NCBI GenBank assembly: GCA_030544235.1 | Contig: CM060474.1 | Span: forward strand, 3,879,898-3,943,897 | DNA from: Lepturacanthus savala | Taxonomy: Eukaryota > Chordata > Actinopteri > Scombriformes > Trichiuridae | DNA: 64,000 nucleotides | Direction: 5' to 3' | Notes under the pieces: model-generated | Databases searched by the model: none | Told to the model about the DNA's origin: nothing | The model's input: only the letters and a program-made list of their open reading frames with translations | Program-made: the position numbers and the translations under genes | Part shown: positions 39,385 through 49,852 of the stretch, one piece after another | Layout of the letters: each line of letters begins with the position of its first letter | How positions within the stretch are numbered: the stretch's first letter is position 1

Positions 39385-40718
39385 TGGTCTTCCAGAAAAC
39401 TGGAAGAAGCTCTCTGCAAATGGAAAGAGAGTCTCCGGGCAGGAAGTCCCTCTGTAATGTCAGAGCTGCCTATTACTCCTCATTAGAGAGAAAACCAAAA
39501 ACAACCCTAAATTCCTTTATAGCACTCTAGCTACACTGACTCTATTGATCCACATATCCCTTCAAGACTCAATAGCAACAACTTCATGGGCTTCTTGACA
39601 AATGACAAAATTCTGACAATTAGAGACAGAATTTATCACCTCCTTTCATCAACTGGCACCAATCTCCCCTCAAACACAGGGATCGTAGAGACAGATGGAA
39701 GAGCTAACATCTATCTAGAGTCATTTTCTTCTATCAACCTTTCTGAACTAGCCTTGCTGATTTCTTCATCCAAAACAACAACCTCTCTTTTGGACCCTAT
39801 ACCATCAGATTTACTTAAAGACATTTTTACATGTATTAGCACTTCCTTGCTGGAAAGGCTCAACATGTCCTTATTATCTGGCTATGCCCAGCTCACATTA
39901 AACACATTTCGAGGACTGCCTTTTTTTAACCGACGTAACATAGCAAAGGTCAGGCACTTCCTGTCGCTAAAAGATGCAGAAAAGCTTGTCCATGCATTTG
40001 TTACTTTCAGGCTGAATTACTGCAATTCATTATTGTCTGGCTGCACCAAAAAGTCTCTCAGGACTCTCCTGCTGATCCAGAATGCAGCAGGCTCTAGAAG
40101 AAGGGATCATATCTCACTATTATTAGCCTCTCTGCACTGTCTTCCTGTGAAATCAAATAGAATAGAAATTCAAAATCCTCCTCTTCATCTACAAAGCTCT
40201 TAATGGTCAGGCTCCTTCCTATATTAAGGATCTCATAGTTCAGTATCATCCATCAAGAACATTGCGCTCCCATAATGCAGACTTTCATAATGCAGCATTT
40301 CTAAAATCAAAATGAGGCAGAGCCATCAACAACCAGGCTCCTTTTCTGTGGAACCGTCTTCCTGTCTCAGTCCATAGGGCCTTTCTACATTTAAGACCAG
40401 GTTAAAAACTTTGCATTTTGATGAAGCTTATAGTTAGGGCTGGCCCTGGCTGGCCTATAACAATGTTATGCTGCTATAGGTTTAGACTGCAGGGACTTCA
40501 TGAAATACCCCGAGCTTCTCTTTCTTTCTTCCATCTGGAACATGCCTGTCCTGAAAGAGGGATCCCTCCTCTGTTACTATTCCTGGGGATGCTTCCTCTT
40601 TTTTCCACATTAAAGTTTTTTTAGGGACTTTTTCCTTGTACGTGTGTTGCTGTTGTACAAACTGTAAAGCCCATTGGGGTGAATCAGAGATTTGTGAGTT
40701 TAGGCTATACAAATAAAA
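39385..40718 (+). mobile_element. L2-type LINE, 5'-truncated and lacking most of the reverse transcriptase
   Basis: Order in family terms: RAAYYSSLE (about 39460) and a 205-codon open frame at 39586-40203. The frame starts in the linker before the reverse transcriptase (TTSLLDPIPSDLLKDI, about 39780). It then jumps directly to the region after it: FFNRRNIAKVRHFLS, AEKLVHAFVTFRLNYCNSLL, LLIQNAAGSRRRDHISLL, ASLHCLPV. Further C-terminal coding continues out of frame (ALNGQAPSYIKDL, RTLRSHNADF). The 3' tail with TGTAAAGCCCATTGGGGTG and CTATACAAATAAAATG ends at about 40718. The missing catalytic domain makes it inactive. It lies inside a minisatellite. Confidence 0.85.
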
Positions 40719-40725
40719 TGAATTG

Positions 40726-41070
40726 ACTTGACCACTGTAACACTGTATGGTGACATCAGAATATTTCACTGTAATATCAGAACATTTTTACTGAAACATA
40801 TGTCATATTTTTTTTGTAACATCAGTACATTTTACTGTAGCTTTAGAACTTTTTTCTGTAACATCAAAACATTTTATCGTAACATCAGAACATTTTGCTG
40901 TAATATCAGAACATGTTTTATTGTAACATTGTAAAAGGTTAACATTGTAAAAAAATATTTGTAAAATCAGTACATTTTTACTGAAACAAAACATTTTACT
41001 GTAATTTTTGTAAAATCTAAAGATTTTTACTTTAACATCAGAACACTGTTGTAAAATCAGAACATTGCAT
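40726..41070. repeat. Degenerate ~20-bp minisatellite, right part
   Basis: About 15 degenerate copies of TAACATCAGAACATTTTACTG. The 197-codon minus-strand frame over this region is an artefact of the repeat (recurring CSDVT). A related tract is at 53815-54060. Confidence 0.88.
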
Positions 41071-41610
41071 TGTAACATTGCAGTGTGTAATGTGATAGAT
41101 AGAAAGAACAGAACTGGCAAAACATAGTCTTTGAATGCAAACCAGCAGCATGAGAACATGATGTAATCGGTGTGAGATGAGGTGTCCTGGGTGTGTCTGA
41201 GGCTGTTCTTTATAGACGTTTCCTCCCCCTCCACCACAGCTGTGAAATGCCTGGCTTCTCTGAGGAATGAGAGACCCTGGAGGGCCAAGGGTCCCGAACA
41301 AATGAGTTCCCATAAAACTCTTCTACTTATACACAGACAGAACATGGCGAACGAGCAGCCTTCATGGTAATTTCCCCCAGTATTTACAGGGCCCACCCAT
41401 GGGTGTCACTGCTTCGAGCCGACGCCAGTCACCTTCATGAGCAGCACCAGGCATCCATCATATCAGCAGCTGACATAGATAAACAAGTTAGGACACTCCT
41501 GTTCATTATATATTTATTTACTATTACTACTAATAATATGTTAGACTTATATAGTGCTTTTTTGGACACACACACAAGACTTTTGTCAATTTCTCACTTA
41601 AATGTCTTTA
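41070..41610. other. No gene recognised
   Basis: Non-repetitive sequence between two minisatellites. No exon could be supported. Confidence 0.4.
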
Positions 41611-41954
41611 TCCATGTGTTTTTCACTTTGAAATCACCATAAATAAATCAGTAAATCAACATATTATTACACTTTGCTTCCAAACACTCATTCACATGTA
41701 CCCACACACACAAGCTTACCCAGTCATTCACACACACACTCTTTTCACTTTAAAATGATCACAAAATAAACATATAACATTTTTCTTTTAAACATTAATT
41801 TACTTACTCATAAACACACACTATCTCACTCATTCACTCACTATAAGAATATCACAAAACAAATAACATAACACTCTGCTTTAAAACACACTCAGTCACT
41901 TACTCACTCACAAGCTCTTTTCACTTTAAAATTATCACAAAATAAATAAACCAT

Positions 41955-42283
41955 GGTGGTGCAGGGGTTAGTGCTGTTGCCTCACAGCAAGAAGGTCGCA
42001 GGTTCAAGACCTCCTTGGTCCTGGGTCTGGGACCTTTCTGTGTGGAGTTTGCATGTTCTCCCCGTGTCTGTGTGGGTTTTCACCGGGTACTCTGGCTTCC
42101 TCCCACAGTCCAAAAACATGCTGAGGTTAATTGAAGACTCACTGTGTGAGTGAATGGTGTGTGTGCCCCATGATTGGCTGGTGACCATCTGGGGTGTATC
42201 CCTGCCTCTCACCGTAATGCGCTGGGATTGGCTCCAGCAGACCATGTGACCCTAATGAGGAATAAGCAGGTATAGGAGATGAG
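41955..42283 (+). mobile_element. Full-length tRNA-derived SINE with 13-bp target duplication
   Basis: GGTGGTGCAGGGGTTAGTGC (A-box region) and GGTTCAAGACC (B box) form the tRNA-like head. The body has TGTGTGGAGTTTGCATGTTC, CTTCCTCCCACAGTCCAAAA and CTGGGATTGGCTCCAGCAG, ending AATAAGCAGGTATAGGAGATGAG. ATAAATAAACCAT occurs exactly on both sides (41942-41954 and 42284-42296), so the ends and target duplication are certain. Two shorter or more diverged copies lie at 7535 and 57431. Confidence 0.92.
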
Positions 42284-42835
42284 ATAAATAAACCATTATT
42301 ACACTTTGCTTCCAAACACACAAGCTTACCCAGTCACTCACTCATACACTCACTTTCACACACTCCTTCACACACTTAGTCACTCACACACTAACAAACA
42401 CAGTCACTCACTGACTCACTCACTCAAACACACACACTCACTATCTCACTCACACATCTCTTCACTGTAATGATCACAAAAATGAATAAATTAACACTTT
42501 GCTTTCAAACACTCATTCACTCACACAGTCACTCACTAACTCATACAGTCACTCACTCATTTACTCAGTCACAATCTCACTCATTCACTCGCACACACAC
42601 TCAACATATAACACATTGCTCTCAGTCACACAGTCACTCACTAACACACACTCATTCATAAACATACACACTCACTATCTCATTCATTTACTCACTAAAA
42701 ATATCACAAAATAAACACTTTGCTTTCAAACACTCACTCAAACACACACACACACTAACTCACTATCTCACTTATTCATTCATTCACTCACTCACTCACT
42801 CACTCACTCACTCACTCACTCACTCACTCACTACA

Positions 42836-43602
42836 ACTCAAACGAAAAAAGAACTGAAATCTTTCAGGGAGGTGAAGTAAAACGAACACCCTCTTATAAC
42901 CAGGGATGTGACTGTGTTTGGATTTAACCAGCTGCATTCAACTCCTGTTAAATTGGAGTCAGCACACACCTGTCACCAATTAAAGTGCCTCTGATTAACC
43001 TCAAGGAAAGTTAAGGTGGATATAACATCCAAGCCAGGCTTCATTTTGCAAAAAGACATTTGAAATCATCTATGTTCCGATGAAGCCATGGTTGAACTTT
43101 TTAGATATATTTTTATATATATCGTTATTATTATTTTATATATATTATGGACAAACAAAACAACATTGCTCATCACCAAAGGAACACCATTCCTGCATCC
43201 TGCAGTGAAGCATGCTGGTGGCAACATCAAGCTTTGGGGATTTTCTTCAGCTGAAACTGGGGCCTTAGTCAGGCTGCAGGGAATAGTGAACACTTCCACA
43301 TACCAGTCAGTGCTGGTACAAAACCTTCGCGTTTCATTTAGAAAGCAGATGTTGTAGAGGAACTTCATCTTTCAGCACGACAATGACAATAGACTCCTAT
43401 CCAAAAAGATAGAGTGCTGTAATAAAGTATTACTTTAAGTGTGCATATTTATACAACCAGGCAATTTCCATTTTTTTATTTCCTTCTTTAAAGGTTTCAG
43501 TTTGTTTTTCAAATTGCATTATACAGGTTATAGGTCACAGTAAAGGTGGAAAAGGCTGTGAAATCTTGGTGTAATTTTTTTTCTACATCACAAAACCCAA
43601 AA
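42836..43602 (+). mobile_element. Tc1-like transposon deletion derivative
   Basis: Left part: CCCTCTTATAACCAGGGATG through CCTCAAGGAAAGTTAAGG matches the copy at 44725-45050. Middle: broken Tc1 transposase with KHAGGNIKLWGFSSAETGAL, NTSTYQSVLVQNL and FQHDND (second catalytic Asp). The segment with the third catalytic residue is deleted, joining to RLLSKKIECCNK. Right part: TTTCAGTTTGTTTTTCAAAT and GGTCACAGTAAAGGTGGAAA. The outermost terminal repeats are missing at both ends. Confidence 0.82.
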
Positions 43603-44437
43603 CACACACACACTATCTCACTCACTCACATGCTCTTTTCACTTTAAAATTATCACGAAATAAACATTGTAACACTTTTCATTCAAGCACTCACTCATTC
43701 ACTCACTCGTTTCACTATATAAATTATCACAAAACAAATAACTTTGCTTTCAAACACTCACTCACAGACTTCACTTAAAGAATTATCACAAACTGAATAA
43801 ATTAACATTTACTACTTTGCTTTCAAACACTCACTCACGCACACACTGATTCACACACTCACTCATTCACACTTACCCACACACACAAGCTTACCCAGTC
43901 ACTCACTCATACACTTACTCACACACACTCACTCATTCACTCACTCACTCACTCACACTTACTCACACACACACTGACTCATACATTCACTCATTTTCAA
44001 CATATAACACTTTGCTTTCAAACACTCACTCACACACTCACACACTCACTCACACACTCATTTACTCACAAACACACACTCATAATCTCACTCACTCTTT
44101 CACTTTAAAAATGATCACAAAATCAATAAATCAACATATTATTACACTTTGCTTCCAAACACTCACTCATCCACACTTACACACACACAAGCTTTTCCAG
44201 TTATTCATTCATACACTCACTCACTCACTGATTTACTCACTCACAAACACAGACACACTCACTATCTCACTCACACACTCTTTTCACTTGATGATGATCA
44301 CAAAATAAACACTTTGCTTTCAAACACTCATTCACACACTCACTCACTCACACAGTCACTCACACACTAACACATACTCATTTAACACAATCTTTTCACT
44401 TTAAAAATGATCACAAAATGAATAAATGAACACTTTG

Positions 44438-44438
<1 letters not shown>

Positions 44439-44482
<44 letters not shown>
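44439..44482. repeat. (TG)n microsatellite
   Basis: An uninterrupted TG run. Confidence 0.97.
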
Positions 44483-44483
<1 letters not shown>

Positions 44484-44499
44484 ATGCATCTCAGCTTGG

Positions 44500-44640
44500 T
44501 TGGAAATGAAATAAAAGCTGATTGTGGACGTGCAGCGGAATGTTTTTAACAAAGCTAATGAAGTTAATTGCTGAAGCTGAAGCACTTTTATGAGCTGCAT
44601 CTGGTCCATCAATGATTCCTAATGAGGAGCAACTCAGTTG
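44500..44640. other. Possible conserved non-coding element
   Basis: Complex, non-repetitive sequence with AAGCTAATGAAGTTAATTGC and TCAATGATTCCTAATGAGG. It resembles homeodomain-site-rich enhancers; inferred only. Confidence 0.22.
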
Positions 44641-44724
44641 ACTTTTAAAATGCCTCCCTCTAGTGGAAACACTCTCAGACCTCAGCACCACATGAATAAA
44701 TATCTGAATACTGCCACAGTACAT

Positions 44725-45050
44725 GCAGCGGATAGAAAAAGTCTACACACCCCTGTTAAAACAGCAGGTTTTTGTGAAAAAATTAAACCAAGATAATTAA
44801 TTTCACAATTTTTTTTCACAACGCAAATGAAAAAAGAGCTGAAACCTTTCCGAGAGGTGAAGTAAGAACAAACAACTGAGACCCTCTTATAACCAGGGAT
44901 GTGACTGTGTTTGGATTTAACCAGCTGCATTCAACTCCTGTTAAATTGGAGTCAGCACACACCTGTCACCAATTAAAGTGCCTCTGATTAACCTCAAGGA
45001 AAGTTCAAGCCATGGTCCACTGAGGGGTTACAACGGATCAGGACAAATTC
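44725..45050 (+). mobile_element. Tc1-like transposon, left-end fragment
   Basis: CAGCGGATAGAAAAAGTC followed by TACACACCCCTGTTAAAACA is the characteristic terminal repeat of this teleost Tc1 family, preceded by TACATG. It continues through the same AACCAGGGATGTGACTG to ACCTCAAGGAAAGTT segment as the copy at 42.8 kb and ends near CAAGCCATGGTCCACTGAGG, the usual start-codon region of the transposase. Confidence 0.82.
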
Positions 45051-45059
45051 TAGGATATT

Positions 45060-46290
45060 CTCTTCTATTCTATTAATGAACCACAATGACTCAGAAAATC
45101 ATAAAATAATAAAGATTAAATACTTTTCACACACGTTTATTTATAGTACATTTTCATGATATAATTGAACAAGTGAATCAATAAAACAAGACATTTAAAT
45201 CACAGACAATGACCCAATAATTCTTCTTTCTTCAGGTTGATAGAAACAAGAAGCAGGACAAGTTTCACTGAGAGAGTCAGTGGTGTTCAGTTAAACATTT
45301 AAATGATTTGGTGTGAGAATCCTTTTCTGTAGCATCTTTTTTTTTTCTTCTAAAAAGCAAGAAATTATTTTTTAAGAATTTTCTATGTCAATTAATTCCA
45401 GAGTTATGGATAATTTTTTGCAAACTTGAAAGTGTCATTTGACCTTGGAATAGAAAAGGCATTCTTTAATACTATAGAAAAACTTTAATAAACAGAAAAC
45501 AGTGGTACTACATATTTCAGTAACTTCTCTTATGGTGTGAAGACTGATGAAAGATGAAAGTTGGACAATTTCTTGCTAAATGTGGATATAACAATGGGTT
45601 TTACACAGATTAACGTGGTGAAGTATGAAGCCACATGTTTGTATATGTTGCATCAAAAAGGTTTGAAATCGAAAACGAGATATGAGAACAAAAGTATCAA
45701 AACTGAAATCTAAAATTGTTTTACCATGAATATAATAAAAGATTAAATGCAGAACTATAGATTTTACAGAACCAAAGATTTTATTTGCTGCTTCATTCAG
45801 TTAATTTTGTGTATTATTCAAAATTTCAATTCATTCAACATTCATGTTGTTTTGGAAAGCTTTTTTTTTGTTTGTGGAATCTTTTTTGTTTAAAATCTTT
45901 GTTTTTCTAAATCTATGTTTTAATATATAAAACACACACACACACATATATATATATATTGTGGTTTTTTTTTTACATGTGGGATGGTTCGTTTATTGAA
46001 AATTCAACCAATAGATAGGTGTCTTACAGATTTCAGTGTAGGTCCTGCCAATGAGGTTCAGCTCTTAATTCCCAAAAAAGTTGTGCAAAAAAAAAAATTG
46101 GCAAATAAAAGATAAAAAAAAATATTTGCAAAAGATATTTGCAAAAAAAACTGTTCAAAAAACAATTAATGCAAAAATATTTCAGCAAAAATAAAATTTT
46201 GGATTTACAAATAAAAGATTTATTTCTGCATTTTAATCAAACATTTATTTTACTTACAATAAAACATTTTTTATAAAAGTATTGATACTT
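45060..46290. other. No gene recognised; AT-rich sequence downstream of mgst1
   Basis: Highly AT-rich, with a short CA/TA microsatellite (45933-45959) and A/T homopolymer runs. Candidate mgst1 poly(A) hexamers (TTTATT on the plus strand) lie at about 46219 and 46245. Confidence 0.45.
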
Positions 46291-46303
46291 TTGCTCGTTA
46301 GAT

Positions 46304-46502
46304 CAGGAGTAGGCTTCCCTGGTCCTAGAGAGCTGGGTGCGGGTTTTTGTTTCAATCAAGCCCTAACACACCTGATTCTACTAATGAACTATTAGAGCCC
46401 TTGCTAAAGACCTTTATTAGTAGAACCAAGTGTGTTACTGTTTAGTTGGAACAAAAACCTGCACCCACAGTGGCTCTCTTGGACCAGGGATGTCCACCCA
46501 TG
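46304..46502. mobile_element. hAT-type fold-back MITE in the mgst1 3' untranslated region
   Basis: The two halves are inverted copies: CCCTGGTCCTAGAGAGC on the left pairs with GCTCTCTTGGACCAGGG on the right, and similarity continues inward through the GGTTTTTGTT and ACACACCTGATTC regions. Ends are CAGGAGTAGG and, inverted, CATGGGTGGA. Flanks CGTTAGAT (46296-46303) and TGTTAGAT (46503-46510) match 7 of 8, as expected for an 8-bp hAT target duplication. It starts 45 bp past the mgst1 stop codon and carries AATAAA on the mgst1 sense strand (46418-46413). Confidence 0.8.
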
Positions 46503-46547
46503 TGTTAGATTGGATCCTATAGAAACAGCTACAGCTGTGGTTGGTGT

Positions 46548-48531
46548 CTACAGCAGCAGGGTGGACTTTAGGACCCTGAAGGCCATGGACACAGTGACCA
46601 GCATGCCCAGCGTCCATGCTCCAGCTCTGCTGGGTTGAGGCAAAGCAGCGACGTACGCGATGCTGTGGAAGATCCGACTGGCAGCGAAGACACGGAAGTG
46701 AATCAAAGCGACTGAAAGTTCAGGATCAGTCAGAGAGTAGAGGAAACCAACCAGCACGAAGGGAATAATATTCTCCAAGTCGTTACGATGACACCTGACA
46801 ACACAAACAACCACCTTATCACAGCTGGGACAAACAAACAACAACAATTAATACAATTGGGACAAATAACAAAAGCAATCAATACAGCTGGGACAAACCA
46901 ACATCAATCAACACAGCTGGGACAAACAAACAACAATTGACACAGCTGGGACAACCGAACAACAATCAACACAGCTGGGGCAAATAAATCACAAAAACAA
47001 TTAACACAGCTGTGACAAACAACCAACACAGCTGAGTCAAACAACAATTACACAGCTGGAATAAACAACAACATCCAACACAGCTGGGACATATTTATTT
47101 AAAATTTTAAATAAACTGACTGTAGCCAATGTGCTTTACAAATAAATGGGTCAATAAAAACAATTCAAATATCTGAATAACTTCATGCACCATAATGTGA
47201 TGGTGCATTTCTTAAAGATGTTGTCGTGTCTGTTAGAATCACATTAATCCTGAGTTGATCCAATTTGATTTACCTGATTTGTTCAATTTAACTCCAGGTA
47301 ATGTAAGTTTTGACATTTGCACTATAGAATGAAAGGACACTCTAATGGTGTCACAGAAATGATCACCAGGTGTTTTAATGGATTAATATTTTAGCACTGT
47401 GCAGTGATAATTGAGAAGATGATTATTGTTAATGGGTGGAAAATTATGACATATCACCAGTAATTAATCTACTTTTTTGGGTCGTTGGTGCTACTGAAAT
47501 GCAGCAGCCATGTATGTCAAACTGTACGCTGATGATATCCTGTTATATTTGTCCTTTTATCCTGACAAGCTGGACACATTTTCTATATTGAACAACTGTT
47601 TAAATGCAATCAAGAACTGGATGGAAAAAAATCCAATTGAGTTAAATGCAGTTTTGATGTGATGCCCATTCAGTGTCATCACTTTATTAAAAATATGCCA
47701 TATCTCAGGTTTCAAAACAGGCATAAAACCTGGATGTTGGAAATGAGTTACGTTTAATAAAAACAGACCTGAAAAAGTGATGAAAAATGGAACTGCATCC
47801 TGACCAATGTAATTTACCTGACATTTGTTTAATTTTACTCAATATAATCTAAGTTTTGAGTTTGCACTATGGAACGAAAGGACAGTTTAATTCAGAATTA
47901 AAGTTGCCTCAGTCTCACTAGAATGTCCAAAAATTGGCCTAAATCACTTTATTCTTTAATGTCACATAAATGACAAATAAATGACGCACAGTGTTCTGTG
48001 TCCACAGTCATTCACTGTCAAGGCCTTTTTGATTGAAATTATTAATAAATATAATATTCTCTACATTTGATAACGTTTTTGTGCTTTCCCAAAAACTTTA
48101 GGACATTGTTTTAATACGTTGACGATATAATGTGATGATCTTCGCTTCAATGTCATTGAGTTGAGTTGAGAGTTGGTCAGATTCAGTTGAACACAGATAA
48201 TTTACCGGCGAACACGCTCCACATCAGGATCCTCACAAACCAGCTTCCGATTTTCTTTGGAGGAAACTAATTTGGTGTCTTCGAGGTTCGCAAACACCTG
48301 AAGAGTCCGAGTCAGAGCAGATCAGGGTCAGGTGATCTTATGCAGAGTCACATGCTGCTTATGATCAATGATAAAGATATGACAATGATAATAATAATTA
48401 ATAATAATTGTCACCTTTTTGGTCAGTCTGAAGTAAGAGGTAAAAGGTGCCATGAGCATCATCTTCAGGATGACGATGGTGGCGTAGGTGGAAAAAGCCT
48501 GAAGCACTTGACTGTCCATTATTGACATCAT
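46548..48531 (-). CDS. mgst1: Microsomal glutathione S-transferase 1 (MAPEG family), three coding exons
   Basis: Coding exons on the minus strand are 48531-48415 (39 codons), 48297-48206 (30 codons plus 2 nt) and 46794-46548 (rest, stop TAG at 46550-46548). Joined they give 151 residues; mammalian MGST1 has 155. All introns are GT-AG (donors GTGACA and GTAAAT; acceptors CTCTTCAG and GTTGTCAG). Seen motifs: ATIVILKMMLMAPF in the first membrane segment, KKVFANLED, VERVRRCHRNDLENIIPF spanning the last junction, and AYVAALPQPSRA near the C-terminal helices, all in family order. The family conjugates glutathione to electrophiles and reduces lipid hydroperoxides as a trimer in ER and outer mitochondrial membranes. 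The start is the first ATG of the exon, with A at -3; Met2 or Met5 are alternatives. By eye, the mammalian regulatory Cys50 aligns with Thr47 here. No frame break is seen, so the gene looks functional. Confidence 0.93.
46819..47095. repeat. Minisatellite of about 30 bp, about ten units, beside mgst1 exon 4
   Basis: Ten degenerate copies share CACAGCTGGGACAAAC followed by an AACAACAATCA-like segment. The array begins about 25 bp upstream (in transcript sense) of the last-exon acceptor, inside intron 3. On the mgst1 strand each unit reads as a T-rich tract ending in CCCAG. Confidence 0.8.
47096..48200. other. mgst1 intron 3, no further feature
   Basis: AT-rich intronic DNA. A short stretch at 47500-47640 (KLYADDILLYL-like, then SILNNCLNAIKNWMEKNPIELNA) is a fragment of a LINE reverse transcriptase with a readable YADD-type motif near 47528. 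No other feature was seen. Confidence 0.55.
47505..47645 (+). mobile_element. LINE reverse-transcriptase fragment with YADD motif in mgst1 intron 3
   Basis: Translating from about 47515 gives VKLYADDILLYLSFYPDKL and then SILNNCLNAIKNWME, matching the catalytic YxDD region and the segment just after it of L2/CR1-type LINE reverse transcriptases. It is only about 140 bp long and lies on the strand opposite to mgst1. Confidence 0.7.
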
Positions 48532-48761
48532 CGTTCCTGAGGACAGAGACGTGTTTACAACATCACAAGACTCATATTAATATACTTTAACACTCTATTG
48601 CATAGTTTTGCCATATGGCAACAATTACGTTATCTTATTTTTTCCAAAAAGATGCAATATACAGTTAGGTGGGAAAGGGGGACTTTTATTTTTGAAGGCC
48701 ATATAATTTATGAGGTCACATGACCAGGATATCCTGTTTACTCATGGACATTTGGCATGTG

Positions 48762-49156
48762 GGGGGTATTCTAGGAAGTGGGTTATGTTAAAACTCAGAG
48801 TAAGTTAACCCTGAGATGAGGGAAACTCTGAGTTATCTGTTCCAGAAAGAGAGGGAACTGGACTCTGACTCAGTCTCCATGGTAACAGACTCTGTGAACG
48901 TAACCTGCTCGCTGGCAGGTTTACTTGAAGAAACTGTGAGTTTTTACCTGTCTCTTCCCACATGAAGAAGCTCTTCAACATGGATTGCCCATTAATTCTC
49001 AATCTGACTGACATCAAAACTCAAATTATTAGAATTGCTTTACGTCACAACAGAATCTTCAGACCGATTCTGGATATCCTGTCAATTATTTCCAAATGAA
49101 TGTCTGTTTAAACGCTACCGCTTTTCATAGACTGGTATAATCTGGGTGAATACTAT

Positions 49157-49212
<56 letters not shown>

Positions 49213-49213
49213 G

Positions 49214-49244
<31 letters not shown>

Positions 49245-49852
49245 GTAGGCTATATAGGCCCGTTTTGCAGGCTTCTGCCTTCTTTCTGTTGGCTGTGTTT
49301 TTTAAATTAATATATTATTGAGTGTTTGTGCCCACATTGTCACAATTAAAATGACTTTAATGTGTATAAAATAAAAATATGTAAACATTGCATCAAGTGT
49401 TACTGTGAGGGGACGAGTTACAACAACATGTTGTTTGTTAGGAGTTTAAATTACTATTTGAAGTAACCACAGAATTAATATTTACTCCATGGTGAATATT
49501 TACTTGTTTAAGAGCCTATGACAAATCAAAGTGAGTTGCAATCATAGCCTAGACAATTTATCTTAACTTTTTGGATTATGTCTTTATATTTCATTTTAGT
49601 TGCTTCCAACTTCTTCTCTCCCCTGCTAGTTATATTGCTAGTTATATCTTTTTTTTCTACAGTCATGTCTGTTGCCATGGTATCAGTGCTCCATTGATGA
49701 TGGCTTTTTGTGCACACGCATAACTCAACGTAAACATACTCAGAGTTCTGTTCTGGAACCGGATACTCAGAGTTTCCCATCTCAGAGTAAGTCAACTCAG
49801 AGTTGAAGGATAAACTCAGAGTTTTTTGAACCTCCTTTCTGGAATAACCCCC
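48762..49852. mobile_element. Terminal-inverted-repeat DNA transposon remnant in mgst1 intron 1 (PIF/Harbinger-like ends, tentative)
   Basis: The left end GGGGGTATTCTAGGAAG pairs with the right end, which inverted reads GGGGGTTATTCCAGAAAG. Inside both ends are repeated ACTCTGAG/CTCAGAGT words and GAGATGAGGGAAACTCTGAG-type matches, extending over about 100 bp per end. No transposase was found; the centre holds a CA/TA microsatellite (49157-49239). The superfamily is guessed from end sequence only. Confidence 0.6.
49157..49239. repeat. (CA)n(TA)n compound microsatellite
   Basis: CA 49157-49180, then TA to 49239 with a short CCTG interruption, inside the intron-1 transposon. Confidence 0.95.

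Larger units (their letters stand above)
41610..44438. repeat. CACT-rich minisatellite region of about 2.8 kb, interrupted by a SINE and a Tc1 copy
   Basis: A repeated block of roughly 110-140 bp recurs: TTTTCACTTTAAAATGATCA, CAAAATAAATAAATCAACA, CACTTTGCTTTCAAACACTC, then variable CACT/CACA runs. A pure CACT run lies at 42785-42831. The blocks continue on both sides of the SINE at 41955-42283 and of the Tc1 remnant at 42836-43602, showing both inserted into a pre-existing array. Confidence 0.85.

Noticed and set aside
40803..41396. 197-codon minus-strand frame as a gene
   Set aside because: It is generated by the 20-bp minisatellite read in one frame (recurring CSDVT-like words) plus unrelated flanking sequence.
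41955..42020. tRNA gene suggested by A- and B-box matches
   Set aside because: The sequence does not fold as a tRNA, continues into the SINE body, and is bounded by a 13-bp target duplication.
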